Of a DNA stretch of 64,000 nt, positions 50,286 to 59,256 are shown one piece after another. Position 1 is the stretch's first letter. Every line of letters begins with the position of its first letter. A model generated the notes under the pieces. The model was not told the origin of the DNA and made no database searches. It worked only from the letters and a program-made list of their open reading frames with translations. Source of the stretch: Streptomyces termitum (lineage in GTDB: Bacteria; Actinomycetota; Actinomycetes; Streptomycetales; Streptomycetaceae). The position numbers and the translations under genes are program-made. The DNA lies in assembly GCF_014650175.1 (NCBI RefSeq), contig NZ_BMUL01000006.1:356540-420539 (forward strand), in the 5' to 3' direction.

Positions 50286-52046
50286 ATGTCGGTTTCCGTA
50301 ACCCTGCCGGCGCTCGGCGAGAGCGTCACCGAGGGCACCGTCACCCGCTGGCTCAAGGCCGAGGGCGAGCGCGTCGAGGCGGACGAGCCGCTGCTGGAGG
50401 TGTCGACCGACAAGGTCGACACCGAGATCCCCGCTCCCGCCTCCGGCATCCTGGCCTCCATCAAGGTCGCCGAGGACGAGACCGTCGAGGTCGGCGCCGA
50501 GCTGGCCATCATCGACGACGGCACCGGTGCCCCGGCCGCCGCCGAGGCGCCCGCCGCCGAGGCCGCTCCGGCCCCCGCCGCCGAGGCTCCGGCCGCTCCG
50601 GCGCCGGTCGCCGAGGGCACCGTCACCCCGGCCCCCGCCGCCGAGGCCCCCGCGGCCCCGGCCGGTGGCGCCACCGGCACGGACGTCGTGCTGCCCGCGC
50701 TGGGCGAGTCCGTCACCGAGGGCACCGTCACCCGCTGGCTGAAGTCGGTCGGCGAGACCGTCGAGGCCGACGAGCCGCTGCTGGAGGTCTCGACGGACAA
50801 GGTCGACACCGAGATCCCGGCGCCCGCCTCCGGCGTGCTCCTGGAGATCGTGGTCGCCGAGGACGAGACCGCCGAGGTCGGCGCCAAGCTGGCCGTCATC
50901 GGCGCCGCGGGTGCCGCCCCGGCCGCCGCCGCTCCGGCCGCGCCCGCCGCCCCGGCTCCGGCTCCGGCCGCCCCCGCGGCTCCGGCGCCCGCCCCGGCCC
51001 CGGTCGCGCCCGCCGCCCCGGTCGCCGCTCCGGCTCCGGTCGCCCCGGCCGCGCCGTCGATCGCCCCGGCCGTGGTCACCCCGGTCCCGGCCGCTCCGGC
51101 CCCGGCCGCCGCCCCGGCGGAGGACGGCGCGTACGTGACCCCGCTGGTGCGCAAGCTCGCCACCGAGAACGGCGTCGACCTGGCGTCGGTCAAGGGCTCC
51201 GGCGTCGGCGGCCGCATCCGCAAGCAGGACGTCCTCGCGGCCGCCGAGGCCAAGAAGGCCGCCCCGGCCCCGGCCCCCGCCGCCGCTCCGGCCGCCGCGA
51301 AGGCTCCGGCCCTGGAGGTCTCCCCGCTGCGCGGCCAGACCGTCAAGATGACCCGCATGCGCAAGGTCATCGGCGACAACATGATGAAGGCGCTGCACGG
51401 CCAGGCGCAGCTCACCTCGGTCGTCGAGGTGGACATCACCAAGCTGATGAAGCTGCGCGGCCGCGCCAAGGACTCCTTCGCCGCGCGCGAGGGCGTCAAG
51501 CTCTCCCCGATGCCGTTCTTCGTGAAGGCGGCGGCCCAGGCGCTGAAGGCCCACCCGGTCATCAACGCCCGGATCAACGAGGACGAGGGCACGATCACCT
51601 ACTTCGACACCGAGAACATCGGTATCGCGGTGGACTCCGAGAAGGGCCTGATGACCCCGGTCATCAAGGGCGCGGGCGACCTGAACATCGCCGGCATCTC
51701 CAAGGCCACGGCGGACCTGGCGGGCAAGGTCCGCGCCTCGAAGATCACGCCGGACGAGCTCTCGGGCGCGACCTTCACCATCAGCAACACCGGCTCGCGC
51801 GGTGCCCTCTTCGACACCGTCATCGTGCCGCCGAACCAGGTCGCCATCCTGGGCATCGGCGCCACGGTGAAGCGTCCGGCGGTCATCGAGACGGCCGAGG
51901 GCACGGTCATCGGCGTCCGCGACATGACCTACCTGTCGCTGTCGTACGACCACCGCCTGGTGGACGGCGCCGACGCCGCCCGCTACCTGAGCGCCGTCAA
52001 GGCGATCCTGGAGGCCGGCGAGTTCGAGGTGGACCTCGGCCTGTAA
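50286..52046 (+). CDS. sucB: Dihydrolipoamide acyltransferase (E2) with two lipoyl domains
   Basis: This 586-residue E2 core has two N-terminal lipoyl domains with lipoylated lysines K43 and K172 in [15 protein letters not shown]. Ala/Pro linkers follow (about 80-125 and 205-278), then an E3/E1-binding domain ([34 protein letters not shown]). The acyltransferase domain ends with the catalytic [16 protein letters not shown]. The lipoyl domains are about 80 percent identical. The symbol follows common annotation; in actinobacteria this E2 may serve pyruvate and 2-oxoglutarate complexes together. AGGAG precedes the ATG. Confidence 0.93.
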   Translation: MSVSVTLPALGESVTEGTVTRWLKAEGERVEADEPLLEVSTDKVDTEIPAPASGILASIKVAEDETVEVGAELAIIDDGTGAPAAAEAPAAEAAPAPAAEAPAAPAPVAEGTVTPAPAAEAPAAPAGGATGTDVVLPALGESVTEGTVTRWLKSVGETVEADEPLLEVSTDKVDTEIPAPASGVLLEIVVAEDETAEVGAKLAVIGAAGAAPAAAAPAAPAAPAPAPAAPAAPAPAPAPVAPAAPVAAPAPVAPAAPSIAPAVVTPVPAAPAPAAAPAEDGAYVTPLVRKLATENGVDLASVKGSGVGGRIRKQDVLAAAEAKKAAPAPAPAAAPAAAKAPALEVSPLRGQTVKMTRMRKVIGDNMMKALHGQAQLTSVVEVDITKLMKLRGRAKDSFAAREGVKLSPMPFFVKAAAQALKAHPVINARINEDEGTITYFDTENIGIAVDSEKGLMTPVIKGAGDLNIAGISKATADLAGKVRASKITPDELSGATFTISNTGSRGALFDTVIVPPNQVAILGIGATVKRPAVIETAEGTVIGVRDMTYLSLSYDHRLVDGADAARYLSAVKAILEAGEFEVDLGL

Positions 52047-52068
52047 GGCAACGTAACGAGCCTCACCA

Positions 52069-52110
52069 GCGGTGTCCCCGTCCGGATGTGGGTCCGGGCG
52101 GGGGCACCGC
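52069..52110 (+). terminator. sucB terminator
   Basis: GCGGTGTCCCCGTCCGG (52069-52085) pairs with CCGGGCGGGGGCACCGC (52094-52110) with two mismatches and an 8-base loop, 22 bases after the stop. Confidence 0.75.
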
Positions 52111-52151
52111 CGTATTGTCGTAGGGTCGAGCACTCCCGGAGGAGCCTTTCC

Positions 52152-52775
52152 ATGACCGTCCCCGTCGTCCACTCGCTGCGCGAGCAGATCCGCGAGCACA
52201 TCGTGGAGGGGATCGTCAGCGGCCGCTGGAAGCCGGGCGAGCGGATCGTGGAGCGCCGGATCGCGACCGAGCTGGAGGTCTCGCAGACCCCGGTGCGCGA
52301 GGCGCTGCGCGAGCTGGAGTCGCTGCGGCTGATCGAGTCGGCGCCGAACAAGGGCGTCCGGGTCCGCAACCTCACGGCGGCCGACCTGGAGGAGAGCTAC
52401 CCCGTCCGGGCCGGCCTGGAGCAGATCGCGGCCGAGCTGGCGGCCCCCCGGCTCTCCGCCGACTGCTCGACGCTGGAGCCGCACGTGGCGGCGCTGTACG
52501 AGGCCGACGCGAGCGCGGACGGCACGGCGCAGGTCCGGCACACGGTGGCCTTCCACCGCGAGCTGGTGAAGGCGGCGGGCAACAGCGTGCTGCTGCACAC
52601 CTGGGAGGGGCTGGGCATCGAGGTCTTCACCGCCCTGTCGATACGGTGGCTGGGCACGGTGCAGAAGTCGTACGCGGAGGAGCACCAGGAGCTGGTGGAG
52701 GCCTTCCGCCGGGGCGATCCGCAGATCGGGGCCCTGGTGAAGGCCCACGTCCTGGGCTGCGCGCCGCGCGCCTGA
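52152..52775 (+). CDS. GntR-family regulator with FCD domain
   Basis: This 207-residue transcription factor has an N-terminal winged helix (SLREQIREHIVEGIVSGRWKPGERIVERRIATELEVSQTPVREALRELESLRLIESAPNKGVRVRNL) and a helical FCD effector domain with metal-binding-type residues in PVRAGLEQIA and RHTVAFHRELVKAAGN. GGAGGAGCC precedes the ATG. It sits between the E3-E2 genes and aceE, whose promoter region carries palindromes. It is a plausible regulator of pyruvate dehydrogenase responding to an organic acid; this is an inference from position. Confidence 0.9.
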   Translation: MTVPVVHSLREQIREHIVEGIVSGRWKPGERIVERRIATELEVSQTPVREALRELESLRLIESAPNKGVRVRNLTAADLEESYPVRAGLEQIAAELAAPRLSADCSTLEPHVAALYEADASADGTAQVRHTVAFHRELVKAAGNSVLLHTWEGLGIEVFTALSIRWLGTVQKSYAEEHQELVEAFRRGDPQIGALVKAHVLGCAPRA

Positions 52776-52811
52776 CGGGGTCCCGGGGCCCGGCGCCCGT
52801 CCCGTACCCGT

Positions 52812-52839
52812 GAAGCCCCGTCCTCACCGGCGGGGCTTC
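52812..52839 (+). terminator. GntR gene terminator
   Basis: GAAGCCCCG (52812-52820) and CGGGGCTTC (52831-52839) form a perfect 9-bp stem with a 10-base loop. Confidence 0.75.
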
Positions 52840-52902
52840 GCTCATGCGTGCGGGTGTCACCTCAGACAGCCCCTCCGACCTGCGGGAACACCGCGAATCC
52901 AA

Positions 52903-52937
52903 GGCACCGGGTGCCCTTTTTCGCGGCACCCTGTGCC
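52903..52937. promoter_or_regulatory. Two phased palindromes upstream of aceE
   Basis: GGCACCGGGTGCC (52903-52915) and GGCACCCTGTGCC (52925-52937) both fit GGCAC-N3-GTGCC. Their centres are exactly 22 bp apart, two helical turns, about 40-70 bases upstream of the likely aceE -35. They look like cooperative binding sites for a dimeric regulator. Confidence 0.6.
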
Positions 52938-52975
52938 GACTTTCTCGATTTGAAGAGGTTTCCTGCTTCAACCCT

Positions 52976-53005
52976 TTGATCGATCATCGATCGGCGGTTT
53001 ACAGT
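52976..53005 (+). promoter_or_regulatory. aceE promoter with overlapping operator palindrome
   Basis: The -35 TTGATC (52976-52981) and -10 TACAGT (53000-53005) are separated by 18 bases, about 95 bases before the aceE ATG. The perfect palindrome GATCGAT-C-ATCGATC (52978-52992) overlaps the -35 and spacer, so a bound factor would occlude RNA polymerase. The neighbouring GntR protein is the first candidate. Confidence 0.6.
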
Positions 53006-53099
53006 CTTCGGCGGGCCGTCACCCGGTCCGCAGCCCTGTCCTGCCAGACAAGGCACCCCGTTTTTATCTCCACCCCCATCTGTCCGGAAGGCGGCGATC

Positions 53100-55802
53100 A
53101 TGACCGATCCCGTAGGCAAGATTCCGAGCGAGCTCGACCAGCTCCCGGACCGTGACACCGAGGAGACCGCCGAGTGGGCGGCCTCCCTGGACGCCGTCAC
53201 CAAGGCCGCCGGCCCCCACCGGGCCGCCTACCTGATGCGCCGCACGCTCCAGCACGCCGAGGGCGCGGGCCTGGCCCTGCCCAAGCTGCTGGAGACGGAC
53301 TACCTCAACACCATCCCCACCTCCGCCGAGCCCGTCATCGACGGCGACGAGGAGATGGAGCGGAAGATCACCGCCTGGAACCGCTGGAACGCGGCCGCGA
53401 TGGTCACCCGCGGCTCGAAGCACGGCGTCGGCGGCCACATCGCCACCTTCGCCTCCGCCGCCTGGCTCTACGAGACCGGCTTCAACCACTTCTTCCACGG
53501 GAAGGAGGGCGACGGCTCCGGCGACCAGCTGTACATCCAGGGCCACGCCTCCCCCGGCATCTACGCCCGCGCCTTCCTCGACGGCCGCCTCACCGAGGCG
53601 CACCTCGACAACTTCCGGCAGGAGTCCGGCGGCGAGGGCCTGCCCTCCTACCCGCACCCGCGGCGCCTCCCCTGGCTGTGGGAGTTCCCCACCGTCTCCA
53701 TGGGCCTCGGCCCGCTCTCCGCGATCTACCAGGCGCGCTTCAACCGCTACCTGACCAACCGCGGCATCAAGGACGTCTCCGCCTCGCACGTGTGGGCGTT
53801 CCTCGGCGACGGCGAGATGGACGAGCCCGAGTCGACCGCCGCCCTGGCGCTCGCGGCCCGCGAGGGCCTGGACAACCTGACCTTCGTCATCAACTGCAAC
53901 CTGCAGCGCCTCGACGGTCCGGTCCGCGCCAACTTCAAGATCGTGCAGGAGCTGGAGGCCCAGTTCCGCGGCGCCGGCTGGAACGTCGTGAAGTCGCTGT
54001 GGGGCAACGCCTGGGACGAGCTCTTCGCGCTCGACACCACCGGCGCCCTGGTCCGCCGGCTCCGCGAGGTGCCGGACGCGCAGGTGCAGACGTACCAGAC
54101 CCGCGACGCCGCCTACATCCGCCAGGACTTCTTCGGCAAGGACCCGGAGCTCGTCGCGATGGCGCGGCTGCTCTCCGACGACAAGATCCTGGAGTGCTTC
54201 CACCTGTCGCGCGGTGGCCACGAGCCGCGCAAGGTGTACGCCGCGTACAAGGCCGCCCTGGAGTTCAAGGGCGCGCCGACCGTGATCCTGGCGCAGACCG
54301 TCAAGGGCTTCACCCTGGGTGAGGGCTTCGCGTCGAAGAACGCGAACCACCAGATGAAGAAGCTCAGCGCGGACGAGTTCAAGAACATGCGGGACCTTCT
54401 CGAACTCCCCATCTCCGACGCGCAGTTCGTCGACGGCGTGGTGCCCTACGGCCACCCGGGCGCCGACTCCCCCGAGGTCCGCTACCTCCAGGAGCGCCGC
54501 GCGGCCCTCGGCGGCCCCGCCCCGGCCCGCCGCCTGCACCCGGTCGCCCCGCTGCCGGCCCCGGCCGAGAAGGCGTTCGCCTCCTTCGACAAGGGCTCCG
54601 GCTCGCAGTCGGTCGCCACCACGATGGCCTTCGTCCGCCTCGTGAAGGATCTGGTCCGCGACAAGGAGACCGGCAAGCGCTGGGTCCCGATCGTCCCGGA
54701 CGAGGCCCGCACCTTCGGCATGGAGTCCCTCTTCCCCTCGCTCGGCATCTACTCGCCGAAGGGGCAGACGTACGAGCCGGTCGACCGCGACCAGCTGATG
54801 TACTACAAGGAGGCCGTCAACGGCCAGATCCTGAACGAGGGCATCACCGAGGCCGGCTCGATGGCCGACTTCATCGCCGCGTCGACCGCGTACTCCACGC
54901 ACGGCGAGACGATGATCCCGTTCTACATCTTCTACTCGATGTTCGGCTGGCAGCGGACCGCCGACCAGATGTGGCAGCTCGGCGACCAGCTCGGCCGCGG
55001 CTTCCTCGTCGGCGCGACCGCCGGCCGCACCACCCTGACCGGTGAGGGCCTCCAGCACGCCGACGGCCACTCCCCCGTCATCGCGGCCACCAACCCGGCG
55101 GCGCTGACCTACGACCCGGCGTTCGCCTACGAGGTCGCGGCCATCGTCAAGGAGGGTCTGCGCCGGATGTACGGCGAGGCCGCGCCGGGCGAGGACCAGG
55201 ACGTCTTCTACTACCTGACGGTCTACAACGAGCCGATGCCGCAGCCGGCCAAGCCGGGCCACGCGGGCGTCGACGAGGGCATCGTCAAGGGCCTCTACCG
55301 CTTCAACACGGCGGAGTCGGCCGGGCTGACGCTGCCCGCCAACGCCCCCCGGATCCAGCTGCTCGGCTCGGGCACCGCGATCCACTGGGCGCTGGAGGCG
55401 CAGAAGCTGCTCGCCGAGGAGTGGGGCGTGGGCGCCGACGTGTGGTCCGCCACCTCCTGGACCGAGCTGCGCCGCGACGCGCTGGAGGCGGACGCCGCCC
55501 TGCTGCGCGGCGAGGAGCGGGTGCCGTACGTCCGCCAGGCCCTCGCGGGCGTCGAGTCGCCGGTCCTGGCGGTCTCCGACTACATGCGCCAGGTCCCGGA
55601 CCAGATCGCGCAGTGGGTCGAGCAGGACTGGTCGTCGCTGGGCGCCGACGGCTTCGGCCTCTCGGACACCCGCGCCGCGGCCCGCCGCCACTTCGGCGTC
55701 GACGCCCAGTCGATCGTGGCCGCGTCGCTGGCGCGGCTCGCCCGCCGCGGCGAGGTCCCGGCGACGGCCGTGAAGGAGGCGCGCGAGCGCTACGGCCTGT
55801 AG
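53100..55802 (+). CDS. aceE: Pyruvate dehydrogenase E1 component (homodimeric)
   Basis: This 900-residue thiamine-diphosphate enzyme decarboxylates pyruvate and acetylates the E2 lipoyl group. It has the E. coli-like single-chain architecture. Motifs: GHIATFASAAWLYETGFNHFFHG, GHASPGIYARAFLDGRL, the ThDP/Mg motif FLGDGEMDEPESTAALALAAREGLDNLTFVINCNLQRLDGPV (near residue 235), and the second-domain EGLQHADGHSPVIAATNP and YDPAFAYEVAAIV. AAGGCGG precedes the ATG. Downstream of lpdA, sucB and the GntR gene, it supplies the missing E1. Confidence 0.97.
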   Translation: MTDPVGKIPSELDQLPDRDTEETAEWAASLDAVTKAAGPHRAAYLMRRTLQHAEGAGLALPKLLETDYLNTIPTSAEPVIDGDEEMERKITAWNRWNAAAMVTRGSKHGVGGHIATFASAAWLYETGFNHFFHGKEGDGSGDQLYIQGHASPGIYARAFLDGRLTEAHLDNFRQESGGEGLPSYPHPRRLPWLWEFPTVSMGLGPLSAIYQARFNRYLTNRGIKDVSASHVWAFLGDGEMDEPESTAALALAAREGLDNLTFVINCNLQRLDGPVRANFKIVQELEAQFRGAGWNVVKSLWGNAWDELFALDTTGALVRRLREVPDAQVQTYQTRDAAYIRQDFFGKDPELVAMARLLSDDKILECFHLSRGGHEPRKVYAAYKAALEFKGAPTVILAQTVKGFTLGEGFASKNANHQMKKLSADEFKNMRDLLELPISDAQFVDGVVPYGHPGADSPEVRYLQERRAALGGPAPARRLHPVAPLPAPAEKAFASFDKGSGSQSVATTMAFVRLVKDLVRDKETGKRWVPIVPDEARTFGMESLFPSLGIYSPKGQTYEPVDRDQLMYYKEAVNGQILNEGITEAGSMADFIAASTAYSTHGETMIPFYIFYSMFGWQRTADQMWQLGDQLGRGFLVGATAGRTTLTGEGLQHADGHSPVIAATNPAALTYDPAFAYEVAAIVKEGLRRMYGEAAPGEDQDVFYYLTVYNEPMPQPAKPGHAGVDEGIVKGLYRFNTAESAGLTLPANAPRIQLLGSGTAIHWALEAQKLLAEEWGVGADVWSATSWTELRRDALEADAALLRGEERVPYVRQALAGVESPVLAVSDYMRQVPDQIAQWVEQDWSSLGADGFGLSDTRAAARRHFGVDAQSIVAASLARLARRGEVPATAVKEARERYGL

Positions 55803-55836
55803 GCCCCCTGTCGGCGGCGGCGCGCATGATGGCCTC

Positions 55837-56802
55837 ATGCGCGCCGCCCGACTGATCAAGATGGTCCTGCTCCTCCAGAACCGCGCCGCCATGACGGCGG
55901 CCGAGCTCGCCGCCGAGCTGGAGGTGTCGGAGCGGACCGTCACCCGCGATGCCCTCGCCCTCTCGGAGGCGGGGGTTCCGGTGTTTTCGGAGCGGGGCAG
56001 GGCGGGCGGGTACCGGCTGGTCGGCGGGTACCGGACGCGGCTGACCGGGCTGGCGCGGGACGAGGCGGAGGCGCTGTTCCTGTCCGGGCTGCCGGGCGCG
56101 CTGCGGGACATGGGGCTGGCGGACGCGGCGTCGGCGGCCCGGCTGAAGGTGACGGCGGCGCTGCTGCCCTCGCTGGCGGACGCGCCGCGCTCGGCGGCCC
56201 GCCGTTTCCACCTGGACGCGCCGGGCTGGTACCGGGAGCCGGTGACGCCGGAGCCGCTGCCCGCGGTGGCGGAGGCGGTCTGGGGCGACCGGCGGCTGTC
56301 GGCGCGCTACCGGCGCCGGGACGGCGAGGAGGTCGGGCGGGAGCTGGAGCCGTACGGGCTCGTGCTGAAGGCGGGGGTCTGGTACCTGTGCGCGCGGGCG
56401 GACGGCTCGTACCGCACCTACCGGGTGGACCGGTTCACGGCGGTGGAGGACGGCGGGGAGCCCTTCGAGCGGGATCCCGGATTCGATCTGGCGGCCTTCT
56501 GGACGGAGCGCGCGGCGGAGTTCGCGCGCTCGCTGCTGCGGGCCGAGGTGGAGCTGCTGCTGACGGCGGCGGGGGCGGGGCGGCTGCCGTCCGTGACGGA
56601 CCGGGAGGCGGCCCGGGAGGCGCTGGCGGCGGCCGTGCCGGAGGACGACGGCCGGGTGCGGGCGGTGCTGCGGGTGGAGAGCGAGGAGGTCGCCTTCGGC
56701 CAGCTGTTCGCGCTGGGTCCGGAGGCGGAGGTGGTGGCCCCCGCCTCGCTGCGCGAGCGGTTCGCCGAGGCCGCGCGGGCGGCGGCCGCGCGCTACCGGT
56801 AG
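55837..56802 (+). CDS. WYL-domain transcriptional regulator
   Basis: This 321-residue DNA-binding protein has an N-terminal HTH-11/DeoR-like winged helix (IKMVLLLQNRAAMTAAELAAELEVSERTVTRDALALSEAGVPVFSERGRAGGYRL). A central WYL domain follows (YGLVLKAGVWYLCARADGSYRTYRVDRFTAV), which may sense nucleic acid or small ligands, then a WCX-like C-terminus. The start is an ATG with weak GGCCTC context. Its 3' end overlaps the convergent SDR gene by 10 bases, and it may regulate that gene. Confidence 0.93.
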   Translation: MRAARLIKMVLLLQNRAAMTAAELAAELEVSERTVTRDALALSEAGVPVFSERGRAGGYRLVGGYRTRLTGLARDEAEALFLSGLPGALRDMGLADAASAARLKVTAALLPSLADAPRSAARRFHLDAPGWYREPVTPEPLPAVAEAVWGDRRLSARYRRRDGEEVGRELEPYGLVLKAGVWYLCARADGSYRTYRVDRFTAVEDGGEPFERDPGFDLAAFWTERAAEFARSLLRAEVELLLTAAGAGRLPSVTDREAAREALAAAVPEDDGRVRAVLRVESEEVAFGQLFALGPEAEVVAPASLRERFAEAARAAAARYR

Positions 56803-57722
56803 TCCTCGACCCGGGTGGCCGGGTCGGTCTCCTTGGCCAGGATGAAGCCCCAGGAGTCGGGGCGGGAGCCGTCCTCGTCGGTGAAGCCGTACTCCCGGGC
56901 GAGCAGGCCGCTGTCGAGGGACCGGCCGTTCCAGCGGGCGCGGTCGGGGTCGGCGGCGAGCGCGGCGATCCCCCGGGCGACGTAGGCGGGGGATTCGGAG
57001 ACGCCGAAGTCGGGGAGCTGTGCGGTGGCGTCGCGCCAGTTCTCCTCGGTGACGCCGAAATGGGCGAGCATCTGCTCGGAGCGGAGCCAGCCGGGGCTGA
57101 CGCAGACGGCGGTACCGCCGCTGTCGGCGAGTTCCTCGGCGAGGCCGAAGGCGATGCGGATCGGCGCGTTCTTGGCGAGGTCGTAGAAGAGGTTCTCGCG
57201 GTAGTGCGCGGCGTTGTACGCGGCGGTGCCGTCGGTGACCTCGACGACGAGGCCGCCGGGGTGGCGGTTCAGCAGCGGCAGGGCGGTGTGCGCGGTGACG
57301 AGGTGGGTGCGCACGCCGAGTTCCAGCATGCGCAGTCCGGCGGTGAGGTCGATGTCCCAGGTCCTCTTGCCGAAGGTGTCGACGAGGAGGTGTTCGCCGC
57401 CCCAGACGTCGTTGACGAGGACGTCGAGCCGGCCGTGGTCGCGGTCGATCCGGTCGACGAGGGCGCGGACCCGGTCGGGGTCGAGGTGGTCGGTGGGGAC
57501 GGCGACGCCCTCGCCTCCGGCGGCCGTCACCAGTTCGGCGGTCTCCTCGATGGTCTCGGTGGCGCGGCCGACCTCGCTGACCTTCGCGCGGGTGGTGCGG
57601 CCGGTGGCGTAGACGGTGGCCCCGGCGGCGCCGAGCCGGACGGCGATGGCGCGGCCGGCGCCCCGGGTGGCACCGGCGACCAGGCAGATCCGGCCGTGCA
57701 GGGGCTTCGTTTCGGTGGTCAT
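56793..57722 (-). CDS. Short-chain dehydrogenase/reductase
   Basis: This 309-residue classical-type SDR has the NAD(P) motif VAGATRGAGRAIAVRLG, VLVNDVWGGEHLL in the NNAG position, and ENLFYDLAKNAPIRIAFGLAEEL supplying the YxxxK-like Tyr and Lys. The C-terminus LLAREYGFTDEDGSRPDSWGFI is long. This subtype is often annotated as an oxidoreductase related to DHRS1. The substrate is unknown. It is convergent with, and may be controlled by, the WYL regulator. Confidence 0.88.
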   Translation of the reverse strand: MTTETKPLHGRICLVAGATRGAGRAIAVRLGAAGATVYATGRTTRAKVSEVGRATETIEETAELVTAAGGEGVAVPTDHLDPDRVRALVDRIDRDHGRLDVLVNDVWGGEHLLVDTFGKRTWDIDLTAGLRMLELGVRTHLVTAHTALPLLNRHPGGLVVEVTDGTAAYNAAHYRENLFYDLAKNAPIRIAFGLAEELADSGGTAVCVSPGWLRSEQMLAHFGVTEENWRDATAQLPDFGVSESPAYVARGIAALAADPDRARWNGRSLDSGLLAREYGFTDEDGSRPDSWGFILAKETDPATRVEDYR

Positions 57723-57820
57723 GGGCCCAGACTGGCAGGGATACCCGACATCCTCTGTCCGGTTGGCGTCCGGACTTTCCGGGTGCGTCGTCCGGTCCGA
57801 GCCCCGATCCTGGAGCGGTG

Positions 57821-58348
57821 ATGGACGAGACCGAGTTCTGGGAGATCATCGACGCCACCCGCGAGGAGGCCGAGGGCGACCCCGACGAGCAGGCGGACCT
57901 GCTCGTGGAACGGCTGACCCGGCTGGATCCGGACACGGTGCTCGACTACGCCCGCCATTTCGAGGCGCGGTTCAACCGGGCGTACCACTGGGACGTGTGG
58001 GGCGCGGCGGCGGTGCTGCTCGACGGGTCGGGGACGGTCGAGGAGGGGTTCGACGCCTTCCGCTGCTGGCTGATCGGGCAGGGCCGGGAGGTGTACGAGA
58101 CCGGGGTGGCCGATCCGGACGAGCTGGCGGAGCTCCTGGAGGAGTTCGATCCGGAGCTGGACGGGGACGGCGAGGAGCTGGGCTTCGCGGCGGACGAGGC
58201 GTACGAGACGCTGACCGGCTCGGAGACCCCGGACCTGGGGGTCCCGCTGCCGCCGGAGGACCCGGAGGGCACTCCCCTGGAGCTGGCCGACCGGGCGGCC
58301 CTGGCGGTCCGGCTGCCCCGGCTGTGGGAGCGCTTCGGGGACGGGTAG
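57821..58348 (+). CDS. DUF4240 protein
   Basis: This is a 175-residue acidic soluble protein. MDETEFWEIIDATREEA, LVERLTRLDPDTVLDYARHFEARFNRAYHWDVWGAAAVLLDG, and FDAFRCWLIGQGREVYETGVADPDEL are the DUF4240 pattern common in actinobacteria. GGAG lies 5 bases before ATG 57821; an adjacent GTG at 57818 is less well placed. Its function is not known. Such proteins often occur singly. Confidence 0.88.
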   Translation: MDETEFWEIIDATREEAEGDPDEQADLLVERLTRLDPDTVLDYARHFEARFNRAYHWDVWGAAAVLLDGSGTVEEGFDAFRCWLIGQGREVYETGVADPDELAELLEEFDPELDGDGEELGFAADEAYETLTGSETPDLGVPLPPEDPEGTPLELADRAALAVRLPRLWERFGDG

Positions 58349-58375
58349 GCCCCGGCGGGAGGGGGTGCCGGGGCC
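58348..58375 (+). terminator. DUF4240 gene terminator
   Basis: GGCCCCGGC (58348-58356) and GCCGGGGCC (58367-58375) form a perfect 9-bp stem. It starts at the last base of the stop codon and lies before the convergent SDR gene. Confidence 0.75.
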
Positions 58376-58398
58376 TGCGCGGTGGTGACGGGTGGGGC

Positions 58399-59256
58399 TC
58401 AGCCCGTCCGGAGGCGGGGGTTCTCCCGCGCGAGGATCATGTCCGTGCGCGGCTGGAGGGCGGGGAAGAGCTGCTCGGGCTGGGGGATCGCCCAGTACTT
58501 CCCCTCGGCGACCATCTGGAAGACCCGCTCGGCGTGCTCCTCGGGGGTGAGGCCGTGCTCGTCGGCGAGGGTCTGGAGGTGGTCGTTGAAGGCGGCGATC
58601 TCCGGGGGCTCGGTCTCGCCGGGCCGGGCGGCCTTGAAGATCTCGCTCTTGACGGAGCCGGGGGTCACGACGGACACCTGGATCGGCGCGCCCTTCATGA
58701 GCATCTCGTAGTGGAGCGACTCGGTGAGGGCGAGGGTGCCGAACTTGGTGACGCTGTACGGGGCCATGAGCGGGCTCGGCAGCAGGCCGCCGACGGAGGA
58801 GACGTTGACGATCCACGCCTTCTCGCCGCGCTCCAGCATGCGGGGGACGAAGGCCCGGACGCCGTTGACGTAGCCGCCGATGTTGACGCGGAGCATGGCG
58901 TCCCACCGCTCGGCGGGGATCTCCCAGGAGTACCCCATGGCCATGATCCCGGCGTTGTTGACCAGGAGGTCCACGGTGCCGAAGCGGGTGTACGCGGTGT
59001 CGGCGAGGGCCTCGACGGAGGCGGGGGCGGAGACGTCGGTGACGACGCTCTCGACCTCGGCGCCGGCGGCCCGCAGTTCCTCGGCGAAGAGGGCGAGGCG
59101 GTCGGCGGCGATGTCGGCGAGGACGAGCTTCATGCCGAGCTTCGCGGCGTGCCGGGCGAGGCCGGAGCCGATGCCGGAGGAGGCGCCGGTGATGACGGCG
59201 ACGCGGCCGGCGAAGACCTCGGCGGCGGTGACGGGGGCGGGGTCGGCGGCGGACAT
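58399..59256 (-). CDS. Short-chain dehydrogenase (second gene of SDR pair)
   Basis: This 285-residue classical SDR has the cofactor motif VITGASSGIGSGLARHAAKLG, an acidic NAD-selecting residue in LVLADIAADRL, LLVNNAGIMAMG, the catalytic Ser in VSSVGGLLPSP and YSVTKFGTLALTESL with Tyr and Lys. MAPYSVTKF and TPGSVKSEIF are intact, so it should be active. Its ATG overlaps the upstream SDR stop (TGATG), so the two form one operon next to a divergent TetR gene. Confidence 0.92.
   Translation of the reverse strand: MSAADPAPVTAAEVFAGRVAVITGASSGIGSGLARHAAKLGMKLVLADIAADRLALFAEELRAAGAEVESVVTDVSAPASVEALADTAYTRFGTVDLLVNNAGIMAMGYSWEIPAERWDAMLRVNIGGYVNGVRAFVPRMLERGEKAWIVNVSSVGGLLPSPLMAPYSVTKFGTLALTESLHYEMLMKGAPIQVSVVTPGSVKSEIFKAARPGETEPPEIAAFNDHLQTLADEHGLTPEEHAERVFQMVAEGKYWAIPQPEQLFPALQPRTDMILARENPRLRTG

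Noticed and set aside
50536..51130. Repetitive GCC/CCG-rich DNA in the E2 gene as a possible satellite or CRISPR-like repeat
   Set aside because: It encodes the Ala/Pro interdomain linkers and is explained by protein function.
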